A DNA stretch of 64,000 bases, taken from positions 496,001 to 560,000 of the forward strand of contig NZ_FNIL01000001.1 of the NCBI RefSeq assembly GCF_900103955.1. Direction: 5' to 3'. Below, in pieces: positions 16,426-26,800 of this stretch. Made by a program: the position numbers and the translations under genes. Each line of letters opens with the position of its first letter. The first letter of the stretch is position 1. Source of the stretch: Alkalicoccus daliensis. GTDB lineage: Bacteria > Bacillota > Bacilli > Bacillales > Salisediminibacteriaceae. The notes beneath the pieces are model-generated. The model worked only from the letters and a program-made list of their open reading frames with translations, was not told where the DNA came from and ran no database searches.

Positions 16426-17244
16426 CTACAAATACAGAATCTCATCTTCTTTTCGAGTAGGTGCTGGAAATATCTCCGGATGAAGAATATAGGCAGCCTC
16501 TGCAAGGCCGATCAGAAGCCTGGGTGATGGCCTGCAGTAAAAAGGCTCATCCAATATATAAAGCTCTTTTTTCAGTACAGCCTCCATCTTTTCAGCACCG
16601 GATCTTTTCAGCACCACTTTTGTATTTACCTTTTCTTTCTGCACCCCTACCCAAGCGATAAAAATCACTTCTGGATTTTTATGAATAACAGCTTCCCAAT
16701 CTGTCTTAACACTTGAAACATCTTCAGATGCAAATACATTTACAGCCCCGGAGAGCTCAGACATTTCGGATAGCCAGTTTGTAGCACCGGGTGTAAATAT
16801 AGGCTTTGGCCACCACTCCCAATAAACTGTTTTCGGCTCTTTCACTTTTTTACTTAAGTTTCTGTAATGATCTAAAAATTGATTAAATCTCTCCTGCAGT
16901 TCTATCCCACGGTCCCTTTTTCCTGCTTCACTGCAGATTGTTTTTAATACTTCCCCGATTTGACCAAGAGATTTAGGATTGTCTACCACTGTATATGGAA
17001 TACCTCGCTCCGCAAGTTTTTCAATATTCTTTTCCATTCCAGGTACTGATAATGAGGCGTAAACTAAGTCAGGCTGCAAAGCTTCCACTTTATCCATGTC
17101 AATTCTTAAGTCAGGTCCAAGTCTTGGAAGCTGGTTTACGGCATCCGGCCAGTCTGAAAAATCATCTACTGCGACCACTTGATCTATTAATCCAGCGTAA
17201 GTTAACAGCTCCGTATTACTGGGACAAATCGAAATTATTCTCAT
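16426..17244 (-). CDS. BtuF-like cobalamin-binding protein without signal peptide
   Basis: A 272-residue protein with the two-lobed periplasmic-binding-protein fold of the BtuF/FecB type: RIISICPSNTELL at the start, LQPDLVYASL in the first lobe, VYWEWWPKPIFTPG and EVIFIAWVG in the second. The RPSPRLLIGLAEAAYILHPE end is typical. Members of this group are annotated cobalamin-binding. There is no signal peptide or lipobox, and no ABC permease/ATPase gene nearby, so it appears cytosolic and solitary. The GGAGGA site overlaps the end of the upstream exonuclease gene, so both are probably one transcript. Confidence 0.78.
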   Translation of the reverse strand: MRIISICPSNTELLTYAGLIDQVVAVDDFSDWPDAVNQLPRLGPDLRIDMDKVEALQPDLVYASLSVPGMEKNIEKLAERGIPYTVVDNPKSLGQIGEVLKTICSEAGKRDRGIELQERFNQFLDHYRNLSKKVKEPKTVYWEWWPKPIFTPGATNWLSEMSELSGAVNVFASEDVSSVKTDWEAVIHKNPEVIFIAWVGVQKEKVNTKVVLKRSGAEKMEAVLKKELYILDEPFYCRPSPRLLIGLAEAAYILHPEIFPAPTRKEDEILYL

Positions 17245-17258
17245 CCTAATCCTCCTGT

Positions 17259-18119
17259 CTATTTAATTAAGCCATGTTCTTTTAAAACATCTGCTCTTCT
17301 TTCATCATCTTTTGGAAGTTCAATTGCAGATTCTTTAACCCCGAATACTTCTTCCAAATTTCGTTCGATCGTTACAAGCTCCTTACTGATTAGCACGGAC
17401 TGCTTTCCTGCTTCTAATTTTTTGGAATACCTTTTAAACAATGGATCAAGCTCTTCCAGCTTTCTGTACAGCTCTTCAATAGATCCATATTGTTTAATCA
17501 GCGGGAGGGCAGATTTTTCCCCTACTCCCGGACAGCCGGGAATATTGTCACTGGGATCACCAAGCAGTGCTTTTACATCAATCCACTGTTTCGGAAGGAT
17601 TTCAAATTCATGTTGAAAATCAGCTGCAGTGTAATGAATTTCCTGTTTCTTTTTCATAAAAATCTGATCTGTCTGTTCTGATAAAAGTTGAAACATATCC
17701 CGGTCATTACTGTATATATAGGAATGGCCATCAAATGCAGCATTTGTAAAAGTGCCGATAATATCATCCGCTTCATATCCATGCACCTGCAGCTGATGAA
17801 TTCCCAGCTGAGGCAGCATTTCTGCAGCTAAATGATACTGGTCTATCAACGGCGCAGGAAGATCCTTACGCTGCGCTTTATAAAACGTATGATCCTGATT
17901 CCGTTTCGTATCCGCACGCTTGCCATCCCACGCTATACTCATGTGGGTGGCACCCAGCCCCTGTTCCAGTTGATTCAACTTGGCAAAAAACACTCTTAAT
18001 GCATTGATAAATCTCCCATTTTCATTTTTAGCAAGCTGCTCTTCTTCTTTTCCGTAAGCAGTCGCAAAATAAGCTCTGCTTAACAGATTAAACCCGTCAA
18101 TTAATACTAATTTTTTCAA
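17259..18119 (-). CDS. ypcP: 5'-3' exonuclease/flap nuclease (YpcP type)
   Basis: A 286-residue stand-alone version of the 5' nuclease domain of DNA polymerase I, which removes RNA primers and flaps. Acidic metal ligands sit in LIDGFNLLSRAYF, the middle YEADDIIG and SNDRDMFQL, and the H3TH motif is DPSDNIPGCPGVGEKSA. No polymerase domain follows. Length matches Bacillus YpcP. It lies 14 bases before the BtuF-like gene. Symbol given from family and size, not from synteny. Confidence 0.9.
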   Translation of the reverse strand: MKKLVLIDGFNLLSRAYFATAYGKEEEQLAKNENGRFINALRVFFAKLNQLEQGLGATHMSIAWDGKRADTKRNQDHTFYKAQRKDLPAPLIDQYHLAAEMLPQLGIHQLQVHGYEADDIIGTFTNAAFDGHSYIYSNDRDMFQLLSEQTDQIFMKKKQEIHYTAADFQHEFEILPKQWIDVKALLGDPSDNIPGCPGVGEKSALPLIKQYGSIEELYRKLEELDPLFKRYSKKLEAGKQSVLISKELVTIERNLEEVFGVKESAIELPKDDERRADVLKEHGLIK

Positions 18120-18266
18120 AGATAAAACCCCGCTCTGTAAATTTTTTAAGACTTTTGTTTAGTTAACAGGAAAATTTGCTGTTTTATTGCTGCAGGTAAA
18201 AAATGTTATGTAAGTCATATCTTAAATTACATACAGCTGTTTTAAAAGTGCACTTACAGGAAATTC

Positions 18267-18737
18267 TTACAGGATACCAGACCAGGAAAGTGGTTTTTCT
18301 TCCTGTACAGCTTTTGCAAGTGCCTGCAGAATATATCCAATACCTTTTTGATTATAAAGCGGGTATTGGATATCTGCAGTTTCCGGGAATACCGAATAAA
18401 TAACTGGTATATATTTACGTCCAGTCAAAGCTATAATACTATCAAATTCAGCCAGGCCCTCCTGCTTCACCTGATCTTTTAGTCTTTCTCTGCTTATCTG
18501 ATATTTCTTTTGATGATTGAAACTTACATCATAGTTTTCATATAATATATCATCTTTTCCAAGAAAACCGTGCTTTGCTGAGAGAATACGGTAGTCAGAG
18601 CAGAAAACATCAGCATATGCCTGAGATTTTTTATGAAGATCTCCTACATACGCATGTTGCGCCTGTACAGCTCCAGCTGAAGGGTTTATATCCCAGATTT
18701 TCTTTTTTCCGCAAGGTATTATACATAAAGTCTTCAT
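18267..18737 (-). CDS. DUF6884-like small protein
   Basis: A 156-residue protein with an N-terminal CIIPCGKKKIWD segment, AQHAYVGDLHKKSQAYA, ILSAKHGFL and a central Asp/Tyr-rich part. This order (cysteine-glycine-lysine-rich start, then I-L-S-A-K-x-G) fits proteins listed as DUF6884; the assignment is from memory and not checked. No function is known. A CGKKK segment beside a Rossmann-like core could bind nucleotide, which is a guess. GGGAG lies before the start. It is alone between the exonuclease and ilvE. Confidence 0.6.
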   Translation of the reverse strand: MKTLCIIPCGKKKIWDINPSAGAVQAQHAYVGDLHKKSQAYADVFCSDYRILSAKHGFLGKDDILYENYDVSFNHQKKYQISRERLKDQVKQEGLAEFDSIIALTGRKYIPVIYSVFPETADIQYPLYNQKGIGYILQALAKAVQEEKPLSWSGIL

Positions 18738-18821
18738 ACATTCACTCCCTCACTTATATTATCATACTGCGCTTATTTACAGGCAAAAGCAGAAGCAATT
18801 TCAGCGAATATACATAAAAAA

Positions 18822-18857
18822 ATAAGATAACCCGGCAATAGAGCCGGGTTATCTTAT
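18822..18857 (-). terminator. ilvE terminator
   Basis: A perfect 12-bp stem (AAGATAACCCGG, 18824-18835, with CCGGGTTATCTT, 18844-18855). Read from the reverse strand it is followed by ATTTTTTTA, so it ends the ilvE transcript about 70 bases after the stop. Confidence 0.92.
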
Positions 18858-18926
18858 ACGTAATTTCTAGATATATTACGTTAAATATGAATGTTTACTA
18901 AAAGTAAAATTAGCTAATTTATTTTA

Positions 18927-19994
18927 CTAAATTTTAACTGTCCATCCAAATGGATCTTCCTGCTTGCCCGTTTGAATCTGTGTTAAGGTCTGATAAAGTG
19001 ATTTTGTTACTTCTCCGGTTTTACGCCCATTCACAATCATTGTACTGTCTTTCCAGGTTAATTCGCCTATTGGAGAAATGACAGCAGCTGTACCGGAGCC
19101 GAATGCTTCTTCAAGTTCCCCCGATTCATACGCATCAAATATCTCCTGCATAGGAATTTTTCTTTCCGAAACGGGAATATTCCAGTGTTTAAGCAGCTCT
19201 ATAACAGATTTTCGCGTAACACCCTGAAGGATGCTGTCATTCAGCTGAGGTGTTACAATTTCTCCATTAATTTTAAAGAATACATTCATGCTGCCGACTT
19301 CTTCAACATACTTTTTTTCTACCCCATCAAGCCACAACACCTGGGCATGCCCCTCGCTTGCAGCTTTCGCCTGTGCATTATATCCTGCGGAATAGTTCCC
19401 TCCTGTTTTTGCTGTGCCGGTACCTCCTCTGGCAGCTCGGGTAAAGTGATCTTCAACCATGATGCTTACAGGATGAATTCCTTCAGGATAATAAGAACCT
19501 ACGGGAGATAAGATAATAAAAAACTTATAATTGTGTGCCGGCGCTACCTGAAGACTAGGCTCTGTGGCAATAACAAATGGCCGGATATAAAGTGATGTAC
19601 CTTCCGCAGAAGGAATCCAGTCTTTTTCAAGTTCAATCAGCTGTTTTAAATAATCGAGTGCCAGTTCTTCATTAATTGGAGGAATGCTGAGCCGTTTATT
19701 AGAACGATTTAATCGTTTAAAGTTCTCTTCCGGACGGAACAGTACTGCTTCCCCATTCGGATTTTTATAAGCTTTCAGTCCTTCAAATACACTTTGGCTG
19801 TAGTGAAAAACCATTGCAGCAGGATCGATTTCAACCGGGGCATACGGTTTGATTTCAGGTTGGATCCATCCTAAATCTGACGTGTAATCCATTGTAAACA
19901 TGTGATCGGTGAAAGTTTTCCCGAATTTTAAAGTTTCCGGGTCCGGCTTCACCTTTTTTTGCTGTGCTTCTGTAATTGCTACTGTTGCTTCCAT
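18927..19994 (-). CDS. ilvE: Branched-chain amino acid aminotransferase
   Basis: PLP enzyme (fold type IV) that interconverts leucine, isoleucine and valine with their 2-oxo acids. The 355 residues match the larger BCAT-II type. The PLP lysine lies in GGTGTAKTGGNYSAGY; SVFEGLKAYK, EEVGSMNVFF and EAFGSGTAAVISP are typical blocks. The start follows AAAGAGAGGG. A candidate CodY box lies upstream. It is next to the arginine genes but separated from argH by its own control region. Confidence 0.96.
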   Translation of the reverse strand: MEATVAITEAQQKKVKPDPETLKFGKTFTDHMFTMDYTSDLGWIQPEIKPYAPVEIDPAAMVFHYSQSVFEGLKAYKNPNGEAVLFRPEENFKRLNRSNKRLSIPPINEELALDYLKQLIELEKDWIPSAEGTSLYIRPFVIATEPSLQVAPAHNYKFFIILSPVGSYYPEGIHPVSIMVEDHFTRAARGGTGTAKTGGNYSAGYNAQAKAASEGHAQVLWLDGVEKKYVEEVGSMNVFFKINGEIVTPQLNDSILQGVTRKSVIELLKHWNIPVSERKIPMQEIFDAYESGELEEAFGSGTAAVISPIGELTWKDSTMIVNGRKTGEVTKSLYQTLTQIQTGKQEDPFGWTVKI

Positions 19995-20069
19995 TAAAAA
20001 CCCTCTCTTTCCTAACCTTTTACGGAGAATGTTGATAATTGTACCATGAACTTATAAATAATTGTACAA

Positions 20070-20084
20070 AGTTATTAGAAAATT
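20070..20084 (-). promoter_or_regulatory. Candidate CodY box upstream of ilvE
   Basis: Read towards ilvE the sequence is AATTTTCTAATAACT, 12 of 15 matches to the CodY consensus AATTTTCWGAAAATT. It lies between the argH stop and ilvE. Branched-chain amino acid genes are classical CodY targets, which supports the call, but three mismatches leave doubt. Confidence 0.45.
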
Positions 20085-20090
20085 CACTAA

Positions 20091-21467
20091 TTATCTGCTC
20101 ATTTTTGTTTTAGCCTGTTCTAATTGAACAATAACCTGCTTCTGTCCAGTGCCACCATAGCTGTTACGATTTCTTACAACTTCCTCCGGCTTTAACACAG
20201 TAAATATATCCTCTTCAAACAATGGATGAAAATCCTTGTATTCTTCTAAAGTTAAATCAAGTAAAAACTTATTATTATTTATTGCATGAAGTACTATTTT
20301 TCCGATCACTTCATGAGATTCTCTAAAAGCTACCCCTTTCGTAACTAAATAGTCAGCAATATCTGTAGCATTAGAAAAATCCTGAGAGACCGCCTGCTTC
20401 ATATTGTCGGTTTTCACTTCCATAGAAGCAATCATAGGAGCGAGCATCTGAAGAGAGGCTTCCAAAGTTTCCACAGTGTCAAACATACCCTCCTTATCTT
20501 CCTGCATGTCTTTGTTATAAGCGAGAGGCAGACCCTTCAATACTGTAAGCAGACCAAATAAGTTTCCGTAGACCCTGCCTGTCTTTGCTCTCAGAAGTTC
20601 AGGCACATCCGGATTCTTCTTTTGAGGCATTATAGAAGAGCCTGTGCAGAAAGAATCATCCAGCTCTATAAATTGAAATTCCTGGCTGCTCCATATAACC
20701 AGCTCTTCAGAAAGCCTGGAAATATGCATCATCATGATAGAAGCAGCTGACATAAACTCCAGTATAAAATCACGGTCGCTTACAGCGTCCATACTGTTTT
20801 CATATACTTTATCAAAGCCAAGCTCTTCTGCTACAGTGTGACGATCAATTGGGAAGGTAGTCCCTGCCAGTGCTCCTGCACCTAGCGGAGAAATGTTTGT
20901 CCTCTTTAAGCTGTCCTTGAAACGTTCTTTATCCCGATCCAGCATCCAGAAGTATGTGAGCAGATGATGGGCAAATGATACAGGCTGCGCCCGCTGCAGG
21001 TGCGTATACCCGGGGATAAGTGTTTCTACATTGCTTTCTGCCTGTGCATACACTGCTTCCTGCACTTTTTCCACTAACTCAATGATCATTTCCGTATGTT
21101 CTTTTAAGTAAAGATGCATATCAGTGGCCACCTGATCATTTCTGCTTCTTCCAGTATGCAGCTTCCCCCCGACCGGTCCGATTTCTTCAATCAGAAATTT
21201 TTCGATATTCATATGAATATCTTCATTTGCAACTGAATACTCCACTTCCTTATTTACTATTTTTTCCTCCACTTTCTTTAATCCATTAATAATCTGATCC
21301 TTCTCCTCTTCCGAAACGATTCCCTGCTTTCCAAGCATCGTCACGTGGGCAATACTTCCTTTTATATCCTGTTCCATCAACTTTTGATCAAATCCGATGG
21401 ATGCCGTTTCCTCTTCTACCAGTTTATTTGTAGGCTTCGTAAATCTGCCGCCCCATAATTTAGACAT
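20091..21467 (-). CDS. argH: Argininosuccinate lyase
   Basis: Last step of arginine synthesis: cleaves argininosuccinate to arginine and fumarate. The 458 residues carry the family signature [12 protein letters not shown] with the catalytic serine, the N-terminal [19 protein letters not shown] and [13 protein letters not shown]. Length is normal. It follows argG by 114 bases containing a weak terminator-like hairpin, so it may be read through from argG or partly uncoupled. Confidence 0.97.
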   Translation of the reverse strand: MSKLWGGRFTKPTNKLVEEETASIGFDQKLMEQDIKGSIAHVTMLGKQGIVSEEEKDQIINGLKKVEEKIVNKEVEYSVANEDIHMNIEKFLIEEIGPVGGKLHTGRSRNDQVATDMHLYLKEHTEMIIELVEKVQEAVYAQAESNVETLIPGYTHLQRAQPVSFAHHLLTYFWMLDRDKERFKDSLKRTNISPLGAGALAGTTFPIDRHTVAEELGFDKVYENSMDAVSDRDFILEFMSAASIMMMHISRLSEELVIWSSQEFQFIELDDSFCTGSSIMPQKKNPDVPELLRAKTGRVYGNLFGLLTVLKGLPLAYNKDMQEDKEGMFDTVETLEASLQMLAPMIASMEVKTDNMKQAVSQDFSNATDIADYLVTKGVAFRESHEVIGKIVLHAINNNKFLLDLTLEEYKDFHPLFEEDIFTVLKPEEVVRNRNSYGGTGQKQVIVQLEQAKTKMSR

Positions 21468-21548
21468 GCTATCTTCTTCCTTTCTCTTCTAAGTATGTAT
21501 CCAGTATAAAAGGATATTTATATATTAAGCAATGTTTATAAAATAATA

Positions 21549-21572
21549 AGCGGACGCCGATTGACGCCCGCT
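21549..21572 (-). terminator. Possible hairpin between argG and argH
   Basis: On the reverse strand AGCGGGCG and CGTCCGCT form an imperfect stem just past the argG stop, followed by TATTATTTTAT. The T-run is broken, so it may only attenuate transcription into argH. Confidence 0.45.
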
Positions 21573-21581
21573 TTTGTTTAT

Positions 21582-22802
21582 TTATTTAGAGTTGATCAAT
21601 GTTTTCTTTTTTTGATTCACCTGGGAATACGTTTTTGTAGAAAGACCCCACAGTTTGATAAATCCAAGAGCTGCATTGTGATCGAACGCATCACCCTTAG
21701 AATAAGTAGCTAGTTCTTCATTATACAGGCTGTTATCTGAATGTCTTGCTACTACTGTGTGTGTACCCTTCCAAAGCTTCAGCTTTACTTTGCCGTTTAC
21801 TTTATCCTGTGTTTCACTAATAAACGCGTATAGCGCGTCTTTCAACGGTGAATACCATAGTCCATCATAGATCAGCTGTGTAAACTTCTGCTCTATCGTA
21901 GTTTTAAACTGAGAAACTTCTTTTGTCAGTGTTAAAAATTCCAGTTCTTTATGGCCGTTTATAAGAGCAAGAGCTCCAGGATTTTCATAAACTTCTCTCG
22001 CTTTAATACCGACAAGTCTGTTTTCAATGTGGTCAATTCTTCCCACTCCGTGCTTGCCGGCAGTAACATTCAGTTCTTTAATGATATCCACAAATGACTT
22101 TGATTCACCGTTCAAAGAAACCGGCTTCCCTTTTTCAAAACCAATTTCAACATATTCTGGCTCATCAGGAGCATCCGCAATAGATGCTGTCCATGCAAAA
22201 GCTTCTTCTGGAGCTTCTGCCCATGTGTTTTCTAAAACACCTGCCTCGCAGGCTCTTCCCCAGATATTTGCATCAATGGAGTATGGTTTTTCTACGTTTA
22301 CTGGAACTTTAATTCCTTTTTCTTTTGCATACTCGATTTCTTCTTCTCTGTTCATGCCCCATTCTCTTACCGGAGCAATAACCTGGAGATCCGGATTTAG
22401 TGCCTGAATAGAAACTTCAAATCGCACCTGGTCGTTACCTTTTCCTGTACAGCCATGCGCAACTGCAACTGCACCTTCCTGTTCCGCCACCTCTACAAGA
22501 AGTTTTGAAATTAAAGGTCTTGAAAGTGCAGATGATAAAGGATACTTCCCTTCATATAAGGAATTTGCCTGCAGTGCCGGCAGTAAATACTCTTCTGCCA
22601 GCAGTTCCTTCGCGTCGATAATAACAGCTTTTACAGCACCAACTTCCAGTGCTTTCTGCTGCAGAGATTCAAGATCCTTCCCCTCTCCTATTTCAAGTCC
22701 TAATGCAATTACATCATAATCATACTCTTCCTGCAGATATTTAACACAAACGGAAGTATCCAAACCTCCGGAATAAGCTAAGACAACTTTTCCTTTACTC
22801 AT
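21582..22802 (-). CDS. argG: Argininosuccinate synthase
   Basis: ATP-dependent joining of citrulline and aspartate to argininosuccinate. 406 residues; the ATP PP-motif is [13 protein letters not shown] at the N-terminus, and [14 protein letters not shown] and [14 protein letters not shown] are family blocks. The start follows AGGAGAGG. It has its own strong promoter just upstream and directly follows argF, so all arginine genes are contiguous but in at least two transcription units. Confidence 0.97.
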   Translation of the reverse strand: MSKGKVVLAYSGGLDTSVCVKYLQEEYDYDVIALGLEIGEGKDLESLQQKALEVGAVKAVIIDAKELLAEEYLLPALQANSLYEGKYPLSSALSRPLISKLLVEVAEQEGAVAVAHGCTGKGNDQVRFEVSIQALNPDLQVIAPVREWGMNREEEIEYAKEKGIKVPVNVEKPYSIDANIWGRACEAGVLENTWAEAPEEAFAWTASIADAPDEPEYVEIGFEKGKPVSLNGESKSFVDIIKELNVTAGKHGVGRIDHIENRLVGIKAREVYENPGALALINGHKELEFLTLTKEVSQFKTTIEQKFTQLIYDGLWYSPLKDALYAFISETQDKVNGKVKLKLWKGTHTVVARHSDNSLYNEELATYSKGDAFDHNAALGFIKLWGLSTKTYSQVNQKKKTLINSK

Positions 22803-22836
22803 AATATAAACCTCTCCTCAATTAGTATTTATATAG

Positions 22837-22865
22837 ATAATAACGTATCTTTATGCATAATGCAA
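22837..22865 (-). promoter_or_regulatory. argGH promoter with possible ARG box
   Basis: Reading towards argG: TTGCAT (22865-22860), 17-base spacer, TATTAT (22842-22837). A segment TATGCATAAAGATACG lies between the two hexamers and shares a GCATAAARAT core with the argC promoter; it resembles the Bacillus AhrC/ArgR box CATGAATAAAAATKCAAK at about 12 of 18 positions. Repression by arginine is the likely reading. Confidence 0.65.
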
Positions 22866-22877
22866 CAAAAAAATACT

Positions 22878-23813
22878 TTATCCCATTAATTTTTTAAGGA
22901 GAGCCTTCTGCGCATGAAGTCTGTTTTCCGCTTCTTCAAATACGACAGAATGAGGGCCGTCAATAACTTCAGCAGTTACTTCTTCTTCTCTGTGTGCTGG
23001 AAGACAGTGCAGAAACAAATAATCCGGTGCTGCATGAGAAGTAAGTTCTTTATTTACCTGATACGGCTGAAAGTGGGTGAATCTCTCTTCAGCTTCTTTT
23101 TCCTGTCCCATGCTCGTCCATACATCAGTGACAATTACATCTGCATCTTTCACTGCTTCTGCAGGATCTGCATAAAATTGCAGTATCTGCCCTTTTCTGC
23201 CTGCAGCTTCCTCTGCTTCTTTCCAAACGTCTTCCCCAGGTTCAAATCCAGGGGGACTGGAAACTTTCATATTCATTCCCGCAAGTACTGCTCCCTGAAT
23301 TAATGAATGTGTCATATTATTATTTCCATCACCTACAAACACCATGTTCACACCCTGGAGCTTCTGTTTATATTCATATATTGTCATCAGATCCGCCAGC
23401 ACCTGAGTTGGATGGTGAGAATCGGTTAAGCCATTAATGACCGGTACAGTAGCTGCAGAAGCAAATTCCTCAATTTTTTCATGCGCAAAAGTACGAATCA
23501 TAATTCCGTCCACATAACGGGAAAGAACTTTCGCCGTGTCTGCCACGGATTCTCCTCTTCCCAGCTGAAGATCGTTGGAATTAAGAAATAAAGCATGTCC
23601 TCCCAGCTGCATCATTCCTACTTCAAAAGAAACACGGGTTCTTGTTGAAGATTTTTCGAATATCATTCCTAATGACTTTCCTGCAAGATGATGATGAGGA
23701 ATTCCTTCTTTTAACTGCTGCTTTAATATTATTGCTTCATCTATAAGGCCGAATAATTCTTTCTGAGATAAATCATTGATAGTTAACATGTGCTCTATCG
23801 TTTTTGTAGTCAT
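22878..23813 (-). CDS. argF: Ornithine carbamoyltransferase
   Basis: Forms citrulline from ornithine and carbamoyl phosphate. 311 residues; the carbamoyl-phosphate loop is SSTRTRVSFEVGM, a HPTQVLADL block lies in the middle, and the ornithine-binding HCLPAHR lies near the C-terminus. Its ATG overlaps the carB stop as ATGA, showing translational coupling. It is the last gene of the argCJBD-carAB-argF operon, in the Bacillus order. Confidence 0.97.
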   Translation of the reverse strand: MTTKTIEHMLTINDLSQKELFGLIDEAIILKQQLKEGIPHHHLAGKSLGMIFEKSSTRTRVSFEVGMMQLGGHALFLNSNDLQLGRGESVADTAKVLSRYVDGIMIRTFAHEKIEEFASAATVPVINGLTDSHHPTQVLADLMTIYEYKQKLQGVNMVFVGDGNNNMTHSLIQGAVLAGMNMKVSSPPGFEPGEDVWKEAEEAAGRKGQILQFYADPAEAVKDADVIVTDVWTSMGQEKEAEERFTHFQPYQVNKELTSHAAPDYLFLHCLPAHREEEVTAEVIDGPHSVVFEEAENRLHAQKALLKKLMG

Positions 23814-26800
23814 ACAAGCTGTTCCCTCCCTGTTAATTGAAGATCCTGAATTGCCAAAGGTGTATCTATTTGCTTCGAGTGATTCAGATATAGATCCGCC
23901 GTATCTAAGTGTGTATAGCAGGGAATATCGAAACTTGCAGCAAGTTCTCTGAGCTGGAAACCAAAGGACTCAGGATTTCTGCCTTGTTTTGGAATATTAA
24001 TCACAGCATCTATCATATTATTTTTCATTAATTCCTCAATGCCCGCAAGCGTATCTATACATTCTACTTTCTCACTAAATTGCTTAAGAAATTCAGAAGA
24101 ACCGCGGGTAGCGTAAATATTACCATCTACATCTTTAATAAGTGGAGTCAGTTCTTCATAATCTCGTGAGGAAACGGATATAAATAAACTGGCATTTTCA
24201 GCAGGAGCCGGGAACACTTTATTTAAAGCTTCTGCAAAAGTGTAGGATATCCCTATCATTTCTCCCGTAGATTTCATTTCAGGGCTGAGGGCATGATCCA
24301 CACCTTTCAGTTTCTTTTCAGAAAAAACTGGAGCTTTAACTGTAATGTGATCCGGTGCCTTCATCAAACCTGTAGTATCTAAAGAATAGCCTAATTGGCA
24401 TTTTACAGCTTCCTCTACCATTTTAACCCCGGTAACTTTACTCATAATAGGTACTGTGCGGGAAGCGCGTGGATTTACTTCCAGTACATGCACCAGATTA
24501 TTTTCTATTACAAATTGAATATTCATCATACCGATTACGGGAGTGTTTAATGCAATAGACTCGCTTATTGAAATTATCTTTTGAATATGCTCCTCAGAGA
24601 GTGATTGTGGAGGAAAAACAGTAATACTGTCTCCAGAATGCACCCCTGCTTTTTCAATATGTTCGAAAATACCCGGAATAAGAATATTTTTCCCGTCACT
24701 GATTACATCAACTTCACATTCAAGCCCCGGAATAAAGGAATCTACCAACAGCGGCCAGCATCTATCGTTGGTCGTAGCCTGAAGTCGTTCCAGGTAGGAA
24801 TATAGTTCACTTTCCTTGTAGCAGATATACATAGACTGACCGCCGATAACATAAGACGGGCGAACGAGAACTGGATAACCTAGCCCTGCTGCAGCATCTA
24901 CTAATTCATCAGCAGAATCTGCAATTACTCCGTTAATGTGAGAAATATTCTGCGAATCAAGAAGTGAATAAAACTGCTCTCTGTCCTCCAGTTTGTCAAT
25001 ATCTTCCGGTGTCGTTCCCAATATGGAGACTCCTGCCGCTTCCAGATCTCTGGCAAGGTTAATCGCAGTTTGTCCGCCGAATTGCAACAGCACGCCTGAA
25101 ACTTTTTCTTTATTAATTACATGCAGTACGTCTTCTGTCGTTATTGGTTCAAAATACAATCGATCGGCTACAGAATAATCAGTACTCACAGTCTCCGGAT
25201 TATTATTAATAACTACCGCTTCATAACCTAATGTTTTCACTGCTTCTGCTGCATGCACAGAACAGTAATCAAATTCTACACCCTGTCCGATTCTTATGGG
25301 ACCGGATCCTACGACGAGAATTTTCTTTTTCTCATTTGTCACTTCCACTTCATCCAGGCCCTGCCATGTGGAATAATAATATGGTGTGTCTGCATCAAAT
25401 TCACCAGCACAGGTATCCACCAGTTTATAGGAAGGCTGCATTCCCAGTTTTGTACGCATTGTTCTGACTTGAACTTCACTTAACTCTGTTAACTCACTGA
25501 TACGTACATCACTGATATTCATCTTTTTCGCCTCTAAAAGAAGAGTGGAAGTGATAGTTTTTCCTGCTTCAGCAATCTTATTTTCTAAAAGGTAAATAGA
25601 CTGGATTTTAATTAAGAACCATGGATCTATATCCGTCCATTCATGAAGCTGCGATATGTCGATTCCTCTGCGGAATGATTCCCCTAAAGCAAACAGACGC
25701 AAATCATTTGCGGAAGTAAGCAGCTCTTTCAGTGTTTCATCGGAAACACTTTCCATTCCGGATTTGTGCAGGCTGAACACATTCATTTCTAAAGAACGGA
25801 CTGCTTTCAGCAGCGCAGCTTCGAACGAACGGTCCATTGCCATTACTTCTCCGGTAGCTTTCATCTGCGTTCCTAACGTTCTGTCAGCTTCTGAAAATTT
25901 GTCAAAAGGGAACCTCGGCAGTTTTACTACAATATAATCGATTGCGGGTTCGAATGATGCATACGTGTTTCCGGTGATTGGATTTAAAATTTCATCCAGA
26001 CGATATCCTACGGCGCATTTTGCAGCTATTCTTGCGATCGGATAGCCCGTAGCTTTTGAAGCTAGTGCAGAAGACCGGCTTACCCGTGGGTTAACTTCGA
26101 TAATGGCATATTCATCTTTTTCCGGATGAATGGCAAATTGAATATTACATCCTCCTACCACATCCAAGGCCCTTATTACTTTTAAGGAAGCCGTGCGGAG
26201 CATTTGATATTGAAAATCTGAAAGCGTCTGAGACGGTGCCACCACGATGGAATCCCCAGTGTGAACACCGACTGCATCCATATTTTCCATATTGCATACA
26301 ATAATGCATGTATCGTTATGATCCCGCATAACTTCATACTCAACTTCTTTCCAGCCTTTTATGCTCTGTTCCACCAGTACCTGATGGATCGGACTCGCCT
26401 GCAGCGCGTGGTGAAGCTTTTTTTCAAGTTCCTGCATATTGTAGGCAAATCCTCCTCCTGCACCTCCCAGGGTGTAGGCAGGTCGGAGAATAACGGGGAA
26501 ACCAGTGTCTTCTACAAATTTCTTTCCCTGATCAATGGTTTCCACGATAGCGGAAGCTGGAATTGGTTCTTTAATATCATGCATCAGCTGGCGGAATTTT
26601 TCTCTGTCCTCTCCCATCTGAATCGATTCAACTGAAGTACCGAGTATTTCCACTCCATATTTTTGAAGAATCCCTTCCTCATAAAGTTTAATCGTCAGAT
26701 TCAGACCCGTCTGCCCACCTAAAGAGCCGATAATTCCATCCGGGGATTCTTTAGCAATAATTTTTTCAATCGAGCTTGTTTCCATTGGCTCTAAATATAC

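Noticed and set aside
15061-18737. Possible prophage or genomic island around the recombinase
   Set aside because: Flanking genes are ordinary chromosomal genes, no phage structural, lysis or excision genes, and no tRNA or direct-repeat attachment sites were seen.
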